A DNA stretch of 64,000 bases from Dicyema japonicum (Eukaryota; Dicyemida; Rhombozoa; Dicyemidae). Where the stretch lies: contig RDEW01000004.1 in the NCBI GenBank assembly GCA_011109175.1, forward strand, positions 1,539,067-1,603,066, read 5' to 3'. Below, piece after piece: positions 35,989 to 52,600 of the stretch; positions within the stretch are counted from its first letter, which is position 1; every line of letters starts with the position of its first letter. A program made the translations under genes and the position numbers. The notes beneath the pieces were generated by a model that saw only the letters and a program-made list of their open reading frames with translations, was not told the origin of the DNA and did no database searches.

Positions 35989-36426
35989 ATGCCACTAAAT
36001 TTCGATGAAGTTAATGAATTTGACTCTGAAAATTTAAATAAAGTTGAAACAAACATCAAAAACACTCTTCCAGATTTGGAAAGTAAATTTTATTTGAAAT
36101 TTTAAGCATTAGCCGATGAAAAACGGAAAGAACAAGTATTTGGTGAAATCTCTAACTGCACCAAGAGACTTAATCATGTGGACATTGTTGATAATAGTCA
36201 AGATACTAGTTTAATGATTTTTAATTTTCTAGTTGCAAAACAAGAATTCAGAAGGTCACAATTGCTTGAATCATTAAATTCCAATGAAGTCAATCTTAAT
36301 AAAACAAAGCCCAGAGAAGTCACGGCAGAAACATGTAAAAAAATTTTATCAATCTTAGATGCTAAAGAAAAAGTTGCGAGAGAAAATTTAATTAAGCAGA
36401 TTAGTAAGGATAATAATTCTAATTAA
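35989..36426 (+). CDS. small charged protein, unrecognised
   Basis: ATG at 35989 opens MPLNFDEVNEFDSENLNKVE. A 24-nt intron (36083-36106, GT...TTTTAAG) joins DLE to TLADEKRKEQVFGEI. The product then continues RLNHVDIVDNSQDTSLMIF and a lysine- and glutamate-rich helical end to NNSN-stop. About 137 residues, acidic N terminus, probable helices, no membrane segment or signal peptide. The intron has the same size class as in confirmed genes and codon use is ordinary, so I believe it is real. I do not recognise the family. Confidence 0.55.
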
Positions 36427-36479
36427 TTCTTCTAATAAAATAATTTTGATTCGGTTAATATAAAATGATTTCAAAAGAC

Positions 36480-36651
36480 TTTTCCCTATTGAAATTTACA
36501 AAGATCTTAGCACTGTAAAGAAAAAAACTCGTAAATGCAGACGACCTAGATGTCCTTCGAAAAATCGCCTTTTTGATGAATCTAACATGGAAGATTGTCC
36601 ACGGTGTTACAGAAGCGGCGAGGAGATAACTTTCTTCTAGTTGCGTTTGAT
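36480..36651 (+). other. possible zinc-ribbon exon
   Basis: The frame ending TAG near 36640 encodes FPIEIYKDLSTVKKKTRKCR, then a CX4C and a CPRC pair (CRRPRC, CPRCYRSGEE). It lies 60 bp beyond the stop of the preceding small gene with no ATG of its own. It may be a last exon of an unrecognised gene or a remnant. Confidence 0.25.
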
Positions 36652-37049
36652 AAATAATAGTACAAAAGACTCGTCGTATTGCTAATTGTTATCTCATAAT
36701 AATTTTACATAATCCAAATTCATGTCATTACTGAAGTCGTCACAAAGTTTATTTCTAAGAAAAATTTTAAGAGATCCTCTAGAATTCTAAAAAATTTCCT
36801 GGTTTTCATGTGTAGAGAAAATAGCCTACATTTGTAGCGAACTGACCTTCTTTTCCTTACTACCAAATAGTTTGCTTGATAATGGCTGCAGGACGAACGC
36901 CGAGCTACCAGGATAAAGTGACGTTGAACCTAACTCTGGACAAGTCAATTCAGCGAAAGTCGAGTCTACACGCACCGCCATTTGTGATTCCAGACTATAC
37001 CCGTCGTTTATCTTCCAGTCTTGAATCCATCATAACTTGGTACTAGATA
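36652..37049. other. intergenic with possible LINE debris
   Basis: No open frame of note. Some segments resemble LINE ORF in composition but I cannot align them. Confidence 0.3.
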
Positions 37050-37830
37050 GTCGTCCACTTGATCCATGACGCGATTCAATTTTTTGTCATATTTCTTATT
37101 AATTATCTTCATTCTATTTTGAATATTCGTTAGTTTTGACCTGATTTAGACACTCCTTTGATCCAATGTATTTTCTAGGAGTAATCTTAGCTCCTTTTGT
37201 TCCTTTACAATCTTGGTACATCGGGACAAGTTTTATCTTTGCGTAGTGCTGGAATCTCGGTCATGATCATCTCATCAGCCGTAGAGAAAATTTTATCTTT
37301 AATGAAAGTCCATATCTTTTCAAAAGGAGTTCGTTATCAGTGTTTCCGATAATTTCATCAATCGAAATTTAATTGTTTTCTCTCCTCTGTGCGGATTGCC
37401 TTGTATATTCTCTCCTCTGTCACAGGATCTCATAACTGCGGATTTTTATAGAAAACGAGCGGACACTAATTTATAATCACTGTCAGTCTCGGTTTTTACA
37501 CACTATCTCGAACCACGTAGAGGTTGTTTTTCTTCTGAGCGGTATATGATGTAGTCTATCTTATTAAAGATGTTGATTATTTTTCCCGTGGAAACAAGTC
37601 TTCTTCCAGCCCATGAGTTTACGACGAGCGTGGAATGAAAGCAGGTGTTGCATAGAAAACACTAAATACTTTTCACCTGTGTTAATTTAGGATAGATTCT
37701 GATTCATCTTCCTTGCCGACTGATAAAAATCTCATTTTTTTGACTCCTACCTCCGTATTCCAGCCTCCTGCAACGAAGATTGAAGTTCTTTCATTTTTCT
37801 TTCAATTTATTGTAGAATCGGTAAAGCTTT
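37050..37830 (-). mobile_element. LINE endonuclease-domain remnant
   Basis: Minus-strand frames give SIFVAGGWNTEVGVKK (family GDWNAxVG, with the catalytic Asp lost), then FLSVGKEDESES and, after shifts, a TWSP-NQIDYI-like stretch and SARFL. This is the order of an apurinic-type endonuclease. Heavily decayed. Confidence 0.45.
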
Positions 37831-37979
37831 TCAGGATTCCTCATGTGGAATAAAAAAGAAATGAAACAAAAAGGTAGTGGAAACTTATGCAGATTTTTCA
37901 AATAGGAGATTTTGGAAGTAATTGAATCGCTATCAAATTAGAGAACATGAGGATGCGGCGAATTTATAACTTCATCGTT

Positions 37980-39440
37980 AAGTAGATTACGTCCCTGCAT
38001 AATTTTTTGACCCAAGAAATTGAAAAGGTGATAAAAGAACAGAATACTCTTGTAAAAACGAATGAATTGACTAACAAAATCAAAAGTTTAGCAAACAAAA
38101 AACTAAACAGTGTTAAACTCTTCAAGGCAGTCAATGAACATGCAACTTCCTTGTTTAATAATTATATTGGTTTATCAACATGAATTTGAATAATTATATT
38201 GGTTTATCAACATAAATTGACAAAAGTATACTAAGAATATTCGTGAATGGCTGGATTCACTACAAAGTTGCGAATAAAGAACGGTCACGTTTACCTCTAG
38301 ATATTCTTGGAAAAGAATTAGCATCAATCATTTACAAGAGTGAAAATATCCTTTTTCAAATTTAAAATGATCTCCAAATCAAGGCTAACAATTGATTGGG
38401 AAAGCAGGAATCTTTTGGATTTTAAATTTAACGATAACACATATGGCCACAATCGTGGAATCCTGACTAGAAAATACCGTATTGAGAATAAAGAAGATAT
38501 GAAAAAGCTAATAGAAGTACAACAGTACGAAATACTGGAAAAATAAAGAAAAAACATATGCATTTTATCTTATTCCGGAATCATGTCAATTCCCCCTATG
38601 AACTCTCAAAATACATCGCAACGCACCAAAAGTACGAGTGGAAACCGTGTCCAATAAGGCAGGCTACAGTGAACGACCGTCCTTGCCGACTCAACGACTT
38701 CCAGATCACTTAGTTAGTTGGAAACTTTTTCCTTTTCTTTTAACCTAGTGATCCTGGGTTAATAAAATAAATAAATCATTGCTAACGGCTGATCCATGGA
38801 AATAATTCCCCAAGATTTGAAAGAATACTGTGTTTTATACAATATCGTAGTGTGATTTTTGAGCAAAATGATACAAGATGTAAACATTGGAACTCGATAA
38901 AAAACAGTAAACTATTTAGCAACAAGATGTAAAAGAATGCTAAATAGTGCTTACATATGTCGCCATAATGAGGAAGTCTGATGCATACACCTACATCTGT
39001 GCTGCCAATTTAGAATAAAAAATCAAAAAAATTGAAGACTCACTCAGTACAATCAGTGAATTTGTAGAAATAAGTTTAGATACAACTATCGCATCTGATT
39101 CTAAAGTTGAGAACAAATATTTGTATTCGATAAAATTGAGAATACAATAACTTTAATAGAAGTGAGAATTATATTCTAACAACTGCTAAACAATGTCGAA
39201 GTCTAGAAAGCACACAAGTATAATCTCGTAGTAAACTACCTCGGATTAATACACAAAACAAAAGTGCATATAGTCCCATTAGTTTTGATTTGGGATTGGA
39301 TCGTCAGCAAATACTACAAACACTATTTAGATGCCTTGAAGCTCATCCTGTGAAAGCCTACATACAGTATGTCAAGATTAAGAAGACAAGATAACATTCT
39401 TAATAGATACAGAGATGAAATGCAAATTGGGAACGAAGAT
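37980..39440 (+). mobile_element. R2-like retrotransposon, degraded copy 3
   Basis: Plus-strand blocks match the C-terminal half of copies 1 and 2 in order. KKLNSVKLFKAVNEHATSLF, NNYIGLST (38098-38180) matches LNARNLFLALNEYAVSLL, NYYIG. ERSRLPLDILGKELASII (about 38279-38335) matches ERLYLPRDKFGRGLCGV. CKRMLNSAYICRHNEEV (about 38930-38980) matches CGSMLCHDYVCRHNGVV. IFVFDKIENTITLIEVRI (about 39120-39175) matches the nuclease core. KVHIVPLVLIWDWIVSKYYK (about 39262-39320) matches KVLVIPMVMTWEGIATKY. Many stops. A LINE tail (38690-38780) interrupts it. Confidence 0.65.
38580..38785 (+). mobile_element. LINE 3' end fragment inside R2-like copy 3
   Basis: The plus strand ends a LINE frame with DFQIT-stop at 38701-38712. 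It continues TTAGTTAGTTGGAAAC and a T/C-rich loop, then GTGATCCTGG (38748-38757) and TTAATAAAATAAATAAAT. CCAGATCAC (38701-38709) pairs with GTGATCCTGG with one bulged base, giving nine pairs. Confidence 0.55.
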
Positions 39441-39889
39441 GAGAAGGAAGCAAATATTAAAGCCTACTTTGAGAATACTTCGAAGTTAGTGAGAGGCAGA
39501 ACGATTTGGGAACCAAGTCTATCGGTTTTATTGTTAACATGTTAGATAAGGTGGATAAGATAGTTGGTGACTCCTAGAAACTCGAAAACATAAGTGTCTA
39601 ATTAAGTAAGTATAACTTATCTTTTATTCGATTAAGACTAGAAACGTATGAACCATTATCTTTCACGTATATACATAATTCTAGATCAAATTTACCCAAT
39701 TTTGTGCCGGACGATATTCAAACATGGATACTTTTAGCATCAAAATCCTTAGTATTAAAACTTCGAGTTTCCCACGTTTCCCGAGCTTGAAATTCCGTCT
39801 TAATTCTCTAGAAAATAATTTGATTAAACTTATTTAAGTAACATAAATTTAGATAAAATTCAATACAAACAAATTTATTCTTATATCAA

Positions 39890-42437
<2,548 letters not shown>

Positions 42438-43153
42438 ATGTCTACTCCAGTCTGGTTATATGTACCTAATATCATTGGTTTCTGAGCTGTTTAAAAGTTA
42501 GGCTATTTAAGAATTCTACTTCTTTTTCTCTTTGTCTTACTATTCTCTTTCGAACTGCATTTTGGCTTCGATTCTTTATTGTGTTAGTATGGGTCTTGAT
42601 GCTCTGGACGGATATGCTGCTAGAGCACTGAACCAATGTTAATCTTAGTCTTCATTTTAGCTTCATTATTTGGCGCTTTTTTGGATATGATAACTGACAG
42701 AGTCACAACTATGTGTCTGATTTCTATACTTGTTGCGCTTTATCCAGAATTTCGATCACCTCTTCTGCTTAGCATTTCAATCGATATCGGAGGACATTGG
42801 TTGTTTTTCGCAGTGTAAATTTATTTATTTATTTTTTGTTCGTATCAAAAAGGGCAAAGTCACAAATCTTACTCTTCAAATTTTGTTTTGAAAATCTATT
42901 ATGGATCAAAAGCAGTTTTATTTGTAATTCTAGGTCGTTCTTTTTTCTTTATGTGCATTAAATGAATTGTTTTATATCAGTTTTTACCTAATTTTCTTCG
43001 AAGAGGGTTTCATTTGTAATTAAAATTTTTATAGCTCCATTTATTTTTAATATTTTGTTCAATGCTACTCTTCCATTCGCCGTGCTTAAAGCTCTAATCA
43101 CCGTGGTTCATATTCAGGTGGCGTATTCGATGGTGAGCACTAAAGTTGATTGA
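42438..43153 (+). CDS. CDIPT: CDIPT, phosphatidylinositol synthase
   Basis: An ER-membrane enzyme that makes phosphatidylinositol from CDP-diacylglycerol and inositol. Exons give MSTPVWLYVPNIIGYLRILL, then the CDP-alcohol phosphotransferase signature DALDGYAARALNQ...FGAFLDMITDR (DG-x2-AR-x8-G-x3-D-x3-D, residues about 45-70, all catalytic Asp present). ISIDIGGHWLFF, SHKSYSSNFVLKIYY, LFSLCALNELFY and a final membrane span LPFAVLKALITVVHI follow, to the stop at 43151-43153. Introns are 24 and 23 nt for the first two. The third exon junction (near 42820-42860) keeps frame only if a GGG run has one more G. The intron near 42915-42933 is either 19 nt GT-AG or 22 nt GC-AG (see findings). Identity is certain; the 3' splicing is less so. 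Confidence 0.9.
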
Positions 43154-43689
43154 TTCTAATGATTCTTTCTTTTATCGATTTTTTTCATTTTTCATGCTGA
43201 ATTTATTATCTTGAGAATAAAAATATTCTATTTAAGAAATCTAATTGATGGAAAATTAACAAAAAATAAAGTTAGTTGTTATGGCAAGGATTCCATTATG
43301 ATCTGAACACGAAATTTGAGTTACTTCTCATTATCGTAAGTCCAATGTTCTGGAAGAGCCATCGCGTCATTCTAGGCTCACCTTTCTGAGTCCGATTAAC
43401 CTGATCAACTTAGACGTACTCTGGCCACTAACGCCTGACGTCTCAATGGAGATCGACTGGAAAGCGAACCGGTGCTCAAGTTGTAATTATTGAATCCCGT
43501 TAGCATAATTGATGCAGAATTTCCTCTCACAATAAAGACTAAAATAAACTGTAGGAGCCACTGAGTGTAGTCAGGCATCCCAATCTTTAGAGAAAAAACT
43601 TCCGCTTATACTTTGGTTGCTTCGATAACAATCGCGTGGAATGTGAGTCGATTCATATTTTTCCTTTAGACTTCTTTTTTTTCCTGGAT
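43154..43689. other. intergenic
   Basis: AT-rich near the gene, then more GC-balanced from 43310. No frame or repeat recognised. Confidence 0.3.
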
Positions 43690-46600
43690 TAATTTTGACC
43701 ATTTTTCCAATTCAGAAAATAATTTACCACTTTCCCATGGGAAGAGAGTGGTTTCGCCCGGTCTTCGATTGGCCTGAGCAAGTCCAAGCGGCTCGAATTT
43801 GACAGGAAATCCAGCAGCCTCAAGTCCCTAAGCAATAACTCCGTTGAGTACTGCGTGTCTTTGACTCCTTCCAGCACTCCTCCGGCAGGAAAGAGCGTGA
43901 AGACTTTTCGCGTCGACCATTCTTCACATCTACACCGATGGATCGTGCAAATATCCATTCCGAGGCTGCGTCGTCGTCCAATAGTGTCTTAAGTGAGGTG
44001 CATGGTAATGCTCTGAGCCAAGCTCCACTATCGTTCGACGATGCAGAAGCCAGACAAGCCAGACGATGCTGATCAAGCACATGTTTATCTCTTCTATGAT
44101 CTTTAAGCATAAAACCTTGTCCAATTCTCGTTGTTTATTAGCGTTCGTCGGGAATTCAACACCCACTCGCGTCCAGACTTCCCGAGCCATGCATACCACT
44201 GGTTCAGCGTCCGATCCGTTAATGTAGCGTAGGATCTGTCGTGTGAGACCACTGGAACATATGTCGAAGAAAGTAATACCGGGAGGGCAAGTTCTAGTGG
44301 TGAGCGTATTCCGATTCCTCCGTAACGAAGAGGTAGTTTGCATTGGATCCAGCCAGTTTTATCAAAGAAATGTTGAACGTTTCTTCAACGGCAGTCTTCA
44401 GCTTCTCGTCGATGACTCTTAAAAAATTCATGTCCGTGAAACATGGGGCTGTCTGTAAAAGAAAAGTGGCATAAAGTGAAAATTCCTGAGGAAGAATAAA
44501 TACATGTTGGAGTCCAGGGTTTTCAAATTTGATATGAATTGTTGAAATTTTTTTTTATTTTTTTTTATTTTTTTATTATTTTTTTTATTTTTTTTTATTA
44601 ACAAATTTTTTTAACAATTAAACAAATGTCAGTTGAGGAAGCCTGCTGCATGGATTGCGAACGAGTTCCCTCGGAGTATGGCTATTCCGATCTTTTGTCT
44701 TAGTCATAACCTTCTCGTTGATCCCTTTTCTTTCTGGCAAGCAATCCTCCGAGTTCTTGCAAGAATTCAGCCGTCATTGGACCAACGGCTCCCGATGATT
44801 CGTCGCAACAGGAGTAAATCGGTAGCGGACAGGAGTAATTGTTGAAATTATGTATTTTTTTCTTCCAAGAGATTTGACACATTATTGCAGTATAGAGGAA
44901 AGCCAAGAAAAATTTCGTTTTCGAGTCGGGTCACCTAGACATCCTTAAGATAAGTAGAAATCGCAGTCACTGCATGGCCGAACTCTTCATCTCCGCAAGC
45001 AACATTAGGATTTCACATTTATACGGGTTCAGTTCAACCCAAGTCTCTCAAGTGCAGAGATGGCGGACTCGACTTCCGCCACAATAAGTTCCCAATTACC
45101 TTCGACCGTCATCCAGGTACCATAGGTTCAAAAGTTCGCATCGTCTATGTTGCACAGTCGATACCCAAGGCAAAGAGCAGGGCCAAGGGGGTCACCTTGT
45201 TGAACTCCAGTCTTGGATTCGATGATGTGTTGCCCGAATATCAGCGTACACGGGGAACCATATGCAAGTTTCATCATTCTGCTGATATTCTGTATTCTGG
45301 AGATGCTAGCTTCTATGATTCTATCTCTGCGAATGCTATTGAAAGCATTGCAGATGCCCAGTTTGACTATCGAGAACGCATTAATACGTGCTTTATGGTT
45401 GGTTGAATGTCACGTAACTCACCAAACTGGCGACATTTTAAAGAAAAGAGTTATACTGCTTCTATCCTACAAGGATGGACTGACAAGGACTGACTGTCTC
45501 TTTGTGGAGACGTCGAATCGAACCTCGGCTCCCTAAAGATCATGCAAATAATATAAACGGGATCAAATATAAGATTATCGAAAAATATCGAATTGACGTC
45601 CATCTATTATAAGAATCCAAACTCAGAAGTGCGAACACAACTACAAAATTTCCTGGATACTCAGTTATCCGAGAGATAGATGTGGAAAACTTGGGGAGGC
45701 TTACTAACTATCATACGAAACGGGATCCCTTATGAAAATATCACCAAATACGTCTACAACCGCCTCCAAAACCATGAAAGTATCGAAATTCTGGCCACAA
45801 AAATCCAACTCCCAAGTTACGTCTTACTCTGATCAATTCATATCTACCTCCTTCATCATCAGCCACTTGCCCAAAACTTTCGTCGATCAATTCATTAAGG
45901 AACGTTTTTCTTTGCGGTGACCAAAATACAAACACCTCTGGCTGAGAGATTAGACGTCAAACAGGCGGAGAGACATGCTAATCGAAGACTTAAGAACCTT
46001 TTTCATCTAAACGACCCTAACTTTCACACAAGAACCTCTCAAGACAAAATGATAACCATCATTCCTTGATGTTTTAGTCGCGTCTCCCCTTCTGGCTTCT
46101 TCAATTTCATGGAGGGTGAAATAAGAAACTATGAGTGATCATAATCCGATCATTTTACAAATAAAAACAAGATCATATTATCGAAGGTCACTCTCTACTT
46201 TGATAAACTATAATCTTGCTGACTGGCCAAGATTTTCGAGCTATATTGACATGCAGATCAAGTTATCAACACTACATGCAGCCTCATTACTAAACAACAT
46301 CATAAAGCAGTTCTCTTGTTCATTCAAGATGCTAGAAAATTATATATTCCAATGGGAGACAACCGACAAACAGGCATTCAATTCAACAGCCAAACATTTA
46401 GTCAAAGAAAGAAACTATTTAAAAAAAAAAGACAGTCGAAAGGATATAATAAGAAGTCGTACACTAAACAAGGAGATTAATAAATATATCAGTAAAACAA
46501 ACGAGAAACGCTGGACAGAACTATCAAAAGCCCTAGCAAAAAATCCTCAGTACAGAAGGTCTTGAACAAAATCAAGTCTATCAAAAGGTCTTTTGATGAA

Positions 46601-49600
46601 CCGCAAAATGGGATATCATTACAACAAACACCTTAATGAAATAGTATGCTTCCATAGCACATAAAAACTACTCCAAAGAACACCAAGTATCTTAAACAGA
46701 ATAAAACCAAAAGGATCATACGTGTGGACCATATTTACGGCGAAGGACGTCCAGTGGGAATATCAAAGGCCCGAAACTCCAAAGCTCGAGGTCCAGACAA
46801 AATTTCTACAACGGAACTAAAGCATCTAGGACCTCTTGCTCTAGATTTAATTGCTTACATATTCACAATATTAATAAATATGAACATTATTTCGGATGTC
46901 TGGAAGGAGATCATACAGTCGAACCAATCTTGAAGCAGGAAAATCCGAAAATAACCGCCTCTTCCTACAGACTAATCTCGATCCATGTTCACTTTCCCGA
47001 ATACTCGAAAGGTTAGTTATTGAAAATATCAAAGACTACATCCCACCTCTCTCCTTTCTAACATGGATTCCGGGCTCCACAGCAACATGCCTGAACATCC
47101 TTGTGCCAGTTCATTGCGGAGGGATTCAATTCCACTAAACCGCACCAACGAAAGTTTGGTCTCTGTTGGTATAAACAAAGGCTTTTCGGACACAGTCTCA
47201 AGAAAACTCTTACTGAGAAAATTAACGATACATGCATCCACCCAAATATAAAACTATGGATTGCCAACTTCTTAAGTGGGAGACTTGGACAAGTGATTTG
47301 CCAATAACATAAAGTCAAAAAACCCCGTCTCCTACCAAAATGGAGTCCCTCAAGGCTCCCCACTATCACCCAACTCCTTCAATCTATACATAAACGACAT
47401 GCCAACAAAACCTGTAATGAAACTGTCTAATCCTCTCCTATGCCCAACGATATCATTCTTGCCTCCGAGAACAGAAGCATTCATCAGCGACTCAGTTGGC
47501 TCAACAAATGCTCGACAACCTGGAACTATGGCTCTCGAAGCGGAGAGACTCGACACATCAGCAGCAAAGTCCTTTGTCACACTGTTTACCACCTACAAGA
47601 GACAGCTCTGTATCGAACCAAAAGTCTTTATGAAGAACGAAGCTATCTCTATTAACAAAACACTAAAGATTCTGGGAGTAACCTTTGATCAGGGACTCAC
47701 TTCTGCTCTGAAGAAAGAATTTTAAAAGTGATATCAAAAACACTTAGAGACCTGCCACGTTTTATGAACAATTTATCTGACCCACGATAACGTATGCAAG
47801 TCCTTCGTGGGCAATGCAGATTTCACGATCCTCCTCATTGAAACTATCCGCAATCGAGGATACCGCAATAAGGATAATTGGACCAGAACACAAAATCCAA
47901 CCCATTGAAAATCTCTTAATCGAATTACAACGGAAACTCTTAAAGAAGGCTAGTTTACCGAGCAGCCCTCTATTCCATACACTATCGAAATATATACAAT
48001 CATACAGAAATTTTGAGCCGATGCCATGTCCAATTTGAAGAGCTGTTCAGGATTCTCGACCGCACCGGACTCGTCCTCTCCCTTGTCGGTCTGGGATCAC
48101 TTAGTTAGTTGAGAACTTTTTATTTCTTTCTCTTTGACCCAGTAATCCTGGAGGTAATAATAAAAAAAAAGTTTGACTATTATAGCATTCGTAGTTTCTG
48201 ACGGACTGGCAGCAAAGTTCCTGATTGAGTGGATTACTGCTTCGCATCCATGAGGAATTCCAACTCCAAGTTGAGTAGGTCTCAGTTGGGGACTTAGAGT
48301 CTGGCTCGCTGCTCTAGCAGCAATCTTCGCCGTCAGGCGCCTAAATACGTTGCCTATGGCGATGGGTCAAAACCCACCACAAGGCTTTCTGAAGGCAATC
48401 AGTTTGGATGCAAAAAGGAGTCCTCTGGCATAGTCGGAGATATCATCCCGAAGAATGGGGTCTGTAAGGGTCTTTATTGAATTAATGAAGGAATTTCCCA
48501 CATCGGCGGTTGTGGAAGAAATAAGGTCTTTCATATGGCTCGAGCGTATGCCGTCCTAGCCAGCACTACTGATTCCTGAGAAGATGAAATAGCAGATCGT
48601 ATATCACCTGTGGTGGTTGCCAAATGTGAAATGTCCTTCTCAATTTTTGTCTCGCGTAGATCCGACAGGTTGGGTGTTGTTTTTGGATAATGAGTTCGAG
48701 GGTTTCTTTAGTTGGTATAAGAACCTTGACATTGCTGGAGAGCGTACGCAGGGCACCCCGAATGTTCCCGACCATGACCTTCTTATTCACTTCTTTGCGT
48801 ATATCCTATTTGTTTTTCTTGATCCTGGAGGATGAGGGCAAATGATCAGCAATCGAATGACTTCGCCCAGTGCAGTCGCCAGGTTAACAGTATCGCATTT
48901 AGAGGCATTTCTCTTGATGATTAAATTGAGGTTCCCTTATTTTCAGTTCGGTTGGATGTGATCCAAAGACAAGAGGTGCAAAGCAGAGAAGGTGTATTCA
49001 GGCATCTTGAATATTGTCATCGTCCTCCTTGGTAATTAGATTTCTCCACTGTCTCTGGAATCCTTAATCCATAAAAACTGAGGGGTATGCAACTATGAGG
49101 ATCGGGTTTATACGGCCGATACGTGCTTTTATGGGTTAATAGGAGGAGCATAGGGCCAAGATGAGGTCTCTGCTAAAGCGTGTTGGGATAACGTGAATAG
49201 TTCGATGCTACCGTGGTTTTTGTTATCTTTCATTTCATTTTAAGCATAGAGCTTTAATTTTTTTACATGCTGGACTTGGTTGATTTTGTTCTATTTAATG
49301 GCAGACTCCTCAGATCACAAATGTGGTCGCTCTTCCTCAGTACTCATAATATTTATTTTCTACCATGAAAATATTTAGTACTGAAACAAACTATTTAACA
49401 AGTTTCCTCCGAAAATAAGTGACTCCAAATCAATACGGTGTACGAAGTGAACTTGCAAAGTTAAGATATGGGCATCACCTAATTCTCCGCTTATAGTCTT
49501 ATGGAATTGGGTAAACAAAAATCCAATCTGTCTGCCAAGCAACTCCGCTGAAGAGACAACAGAATATTTACTCATCTGCAGCCTTCGGGATCCTTACTGG

Positions 49601-52600
49601 AATAGTTTAAGAAGAACGACGTTCTCTGATTAAATTGAGAATTTATTCTTAGTCTAAAAGTGTGAATGTACTAGCCTTCATTTCTACCTGTCGAGAGCAA
49701 TGACATACTTCAAGTGCGTAAAAGGATGTCTAGGAGAGTCGGAAACAGCCGAAATTGGAAGAATTTCTGCAGTCTGAACGAGACATACTCTGTTTTCCAT
49801 ATTAATTCAGGATGAAAACTCTTTTTGGGGCACAATTTTTTGCGCGTTAATGTATTCTTTTATTATTTTTTCTTCACATCAGTGTATTACATATTTTTTC
49901 ATGGGAGTCTATAAAGTGAAATTGATTTTTTCTCAAATCCACCGCTTTTTCTAGTACAAAAATGGTTAATTCGAGTGTTCTTACTGTATACTTAAATTAT
50001 TCAAATTCGTCACCTTCGAAATTCTCAAATTGATTGATTCAAGAAAGTGTTAAATTTTAGCTGAATATATGGTTTCACAGAATCGAATTATTTTAAACGT
50101 TAATTTTTTTTAGAATTTTCCATTTTTAGTTTAACATCAAATAGAGCCCTCTTTTTCCTCACTCAGAATTACTAAGTGCTTCTTAAAATTTATGTTTGTA
50201 TTCTACGCATATACTCTCAAGCATTTTCTTTAGTGAATTGATCAATTTTTTGATATCCACAACACTTTTTACTGTATTTGCACCATTTCAAAGTTCTTAA
50301 AAATAGGATACTAAGCTATCGCAGGTTAGAACGATAATCAATGTCATCATTTTTGCTTTGTTAGTTATTTCTTGTTCACTAGTTAATAAATCGTAGTTAT
50401 GAAGTTTTGTCACTTCAACGGACTTCAAATTCTCCAAGAAGTCACTTTCATTTCGAGTTTCAATATATCACATTTACTTAATCCTATCATTATTGCAAAA
50501 AATATTCTGAAATCACAAATTAGAATCTTATCAAATCATATTTTTAACGATTCATTAATTTAATATCGATTATTAAATTTTTAATGAAATTAATTATGTA
50601 TATCATTGCAACAGTCTATATCAAAATAATTAAATCAATATAGGGAGCTCAAATCGCCATGCTGTTACCTCTGACAATAGCTATCGAGATTAGCTCTCGA
50701 AGCCATCCAGTCTCATTTAGATCCTTGGTGACCCTTTGGAACATTGAGCTGATCCGACGAACTAGATCAACCGCTTGTTGGGTTAAGGATTCCTAATGTC
50801 TCAACAGCAAATGGGACAAACAAGTAATCTGCCGAAATGTTTCAGTACTTCCTTCTGTTTATTATTTCAATTTCGATTCGTATACTTTCATTCTTATGAA
50901 TAGAATTTAATTTATTATCCCCGGAATCAAAAGAAAGAGGACGAGATTTATCGTCAAGTTAAACGATTCTGGTGTTCTCCTGCCGTTAGTTTTGGAGTCC
51001 TGGATTAATCCCACAAAGAGGTTTCTTCTCGTATCTTGGGCAGACGTCGGATATTGTTAGGTGTAGTAAGATAAATTTTTATATGAAATATTGATGGTTG
51101 ATTTTCAGCCGTTTAAATTTAGAAAATAAGTTTGAAAATCAAATTAATTTAATGGGCAGACATTACTATCAAATTATAGGCTCGTTTAATCAATTTTAGT
51201 CGATTAAATTGGCATAACTTAAAATATGACCTTAACATTCAAACTTATACGTCATCGTTAAAACAAAAGATTTTACGTATAAATGTGTTCTTAAATTTTA
51301 TTTAAAGAAATAAAGCATTTATGTCAGAATGTGCGCTTTATTGATTATTTGCTATAGCGACGCTTAACCGTCACGTATAATAAATTAAATATGCGGGCGT
51401 AACCAAAAATATTAAAAGATGGAGGCTCTGTATCAAAGTTTTAAAAAAACTGAATCAAAATGCTTGCTAAAGAAATATTTGACTCCAGAATTGTATAATT
51501 CACTCAAGAATTTAAAGACATCATATGGGGGAGAGCTTTCACATTGTATAACACCTGGTATTTCTTTCTAAATATGATAGGACTTGTCAATACTGACTGT
51601 TGCATTGGAATGTATGCTTGTGATCCCGAAGGATATAAAACATTTGGCCCACTTATAAACTTAATCATCAAAGATTATCACAAAGTTTAAAGATATTCAC
51701 TGATTTTTAGATTCCCGGAGAGATTAAGCATCCCAAACCAAATTTTGGCGATTTAAATAATTTGCCTTTCGGAAATCTGGACCCGAACAACGAATATGTC
51801 ATTTCAACACGAGTTAGAGTTGGACGTACTCTTGAAGGAAGACCTTTCCCTCCTCTGCTCACTGAACAAGTATTATTTTTTTATGGAATTTTTCTTAAAG
51901 AATAGAATGGATATGGAAGCTGATGTCAAGAAAGTGTTCGCAAAATTCACAGGCGTTCACGCAGGGAAGTATTATGCTTTATCAAGCATGACCAAAGACG
52001 AAGAAAAACAACTTATAGAAGACCATTTTCTTTTTCAAGATGATAACAAGTTGGCGTTCTAATAATTTTTAAGATTCCTTCGAGCTGCATGTGGATATAA
52101 TTTTTGGCCTTCTGGGCGAGGAATTTATCATAACGATTCTAAGACTTTCTTAGTTTGGGTTAACGAAGAAGATCATTTGAGAATTATTTCAATGCAGAAA
52201 GGTGGAAATTTGGCTGAAGTCTATAAAAGACTTATTGAAGTATTAAATTCTAATTTTTTGAGGGAGTGAATAAATTTGGAGAAAATGGAATGAACTTTGC
52301 ACATTCCGATAATTTAGGATACTTAACATATTGCCCAACCAATTTAGGAACTACGATTAGAGCTTCCGTGCACATCAAAATACCATGGCTTAGTTCTCAG
52401 CCAAATTTCAAAGAGATTTGTGAAAAATTGATGGTTCAACCACGTGGAGTTCATGGAGAACACACAGAAAGTGTGGGCGGAGTTTATGATATTTCAAACA
52501 AAAGAAGATTAGGAATTTCTGAGATTGATGTGGTGACTGAAATGGCTGAAGGAGTTAAGAAGATAATACAAATGGAATCATCTAAATCAGTCAACGTTTA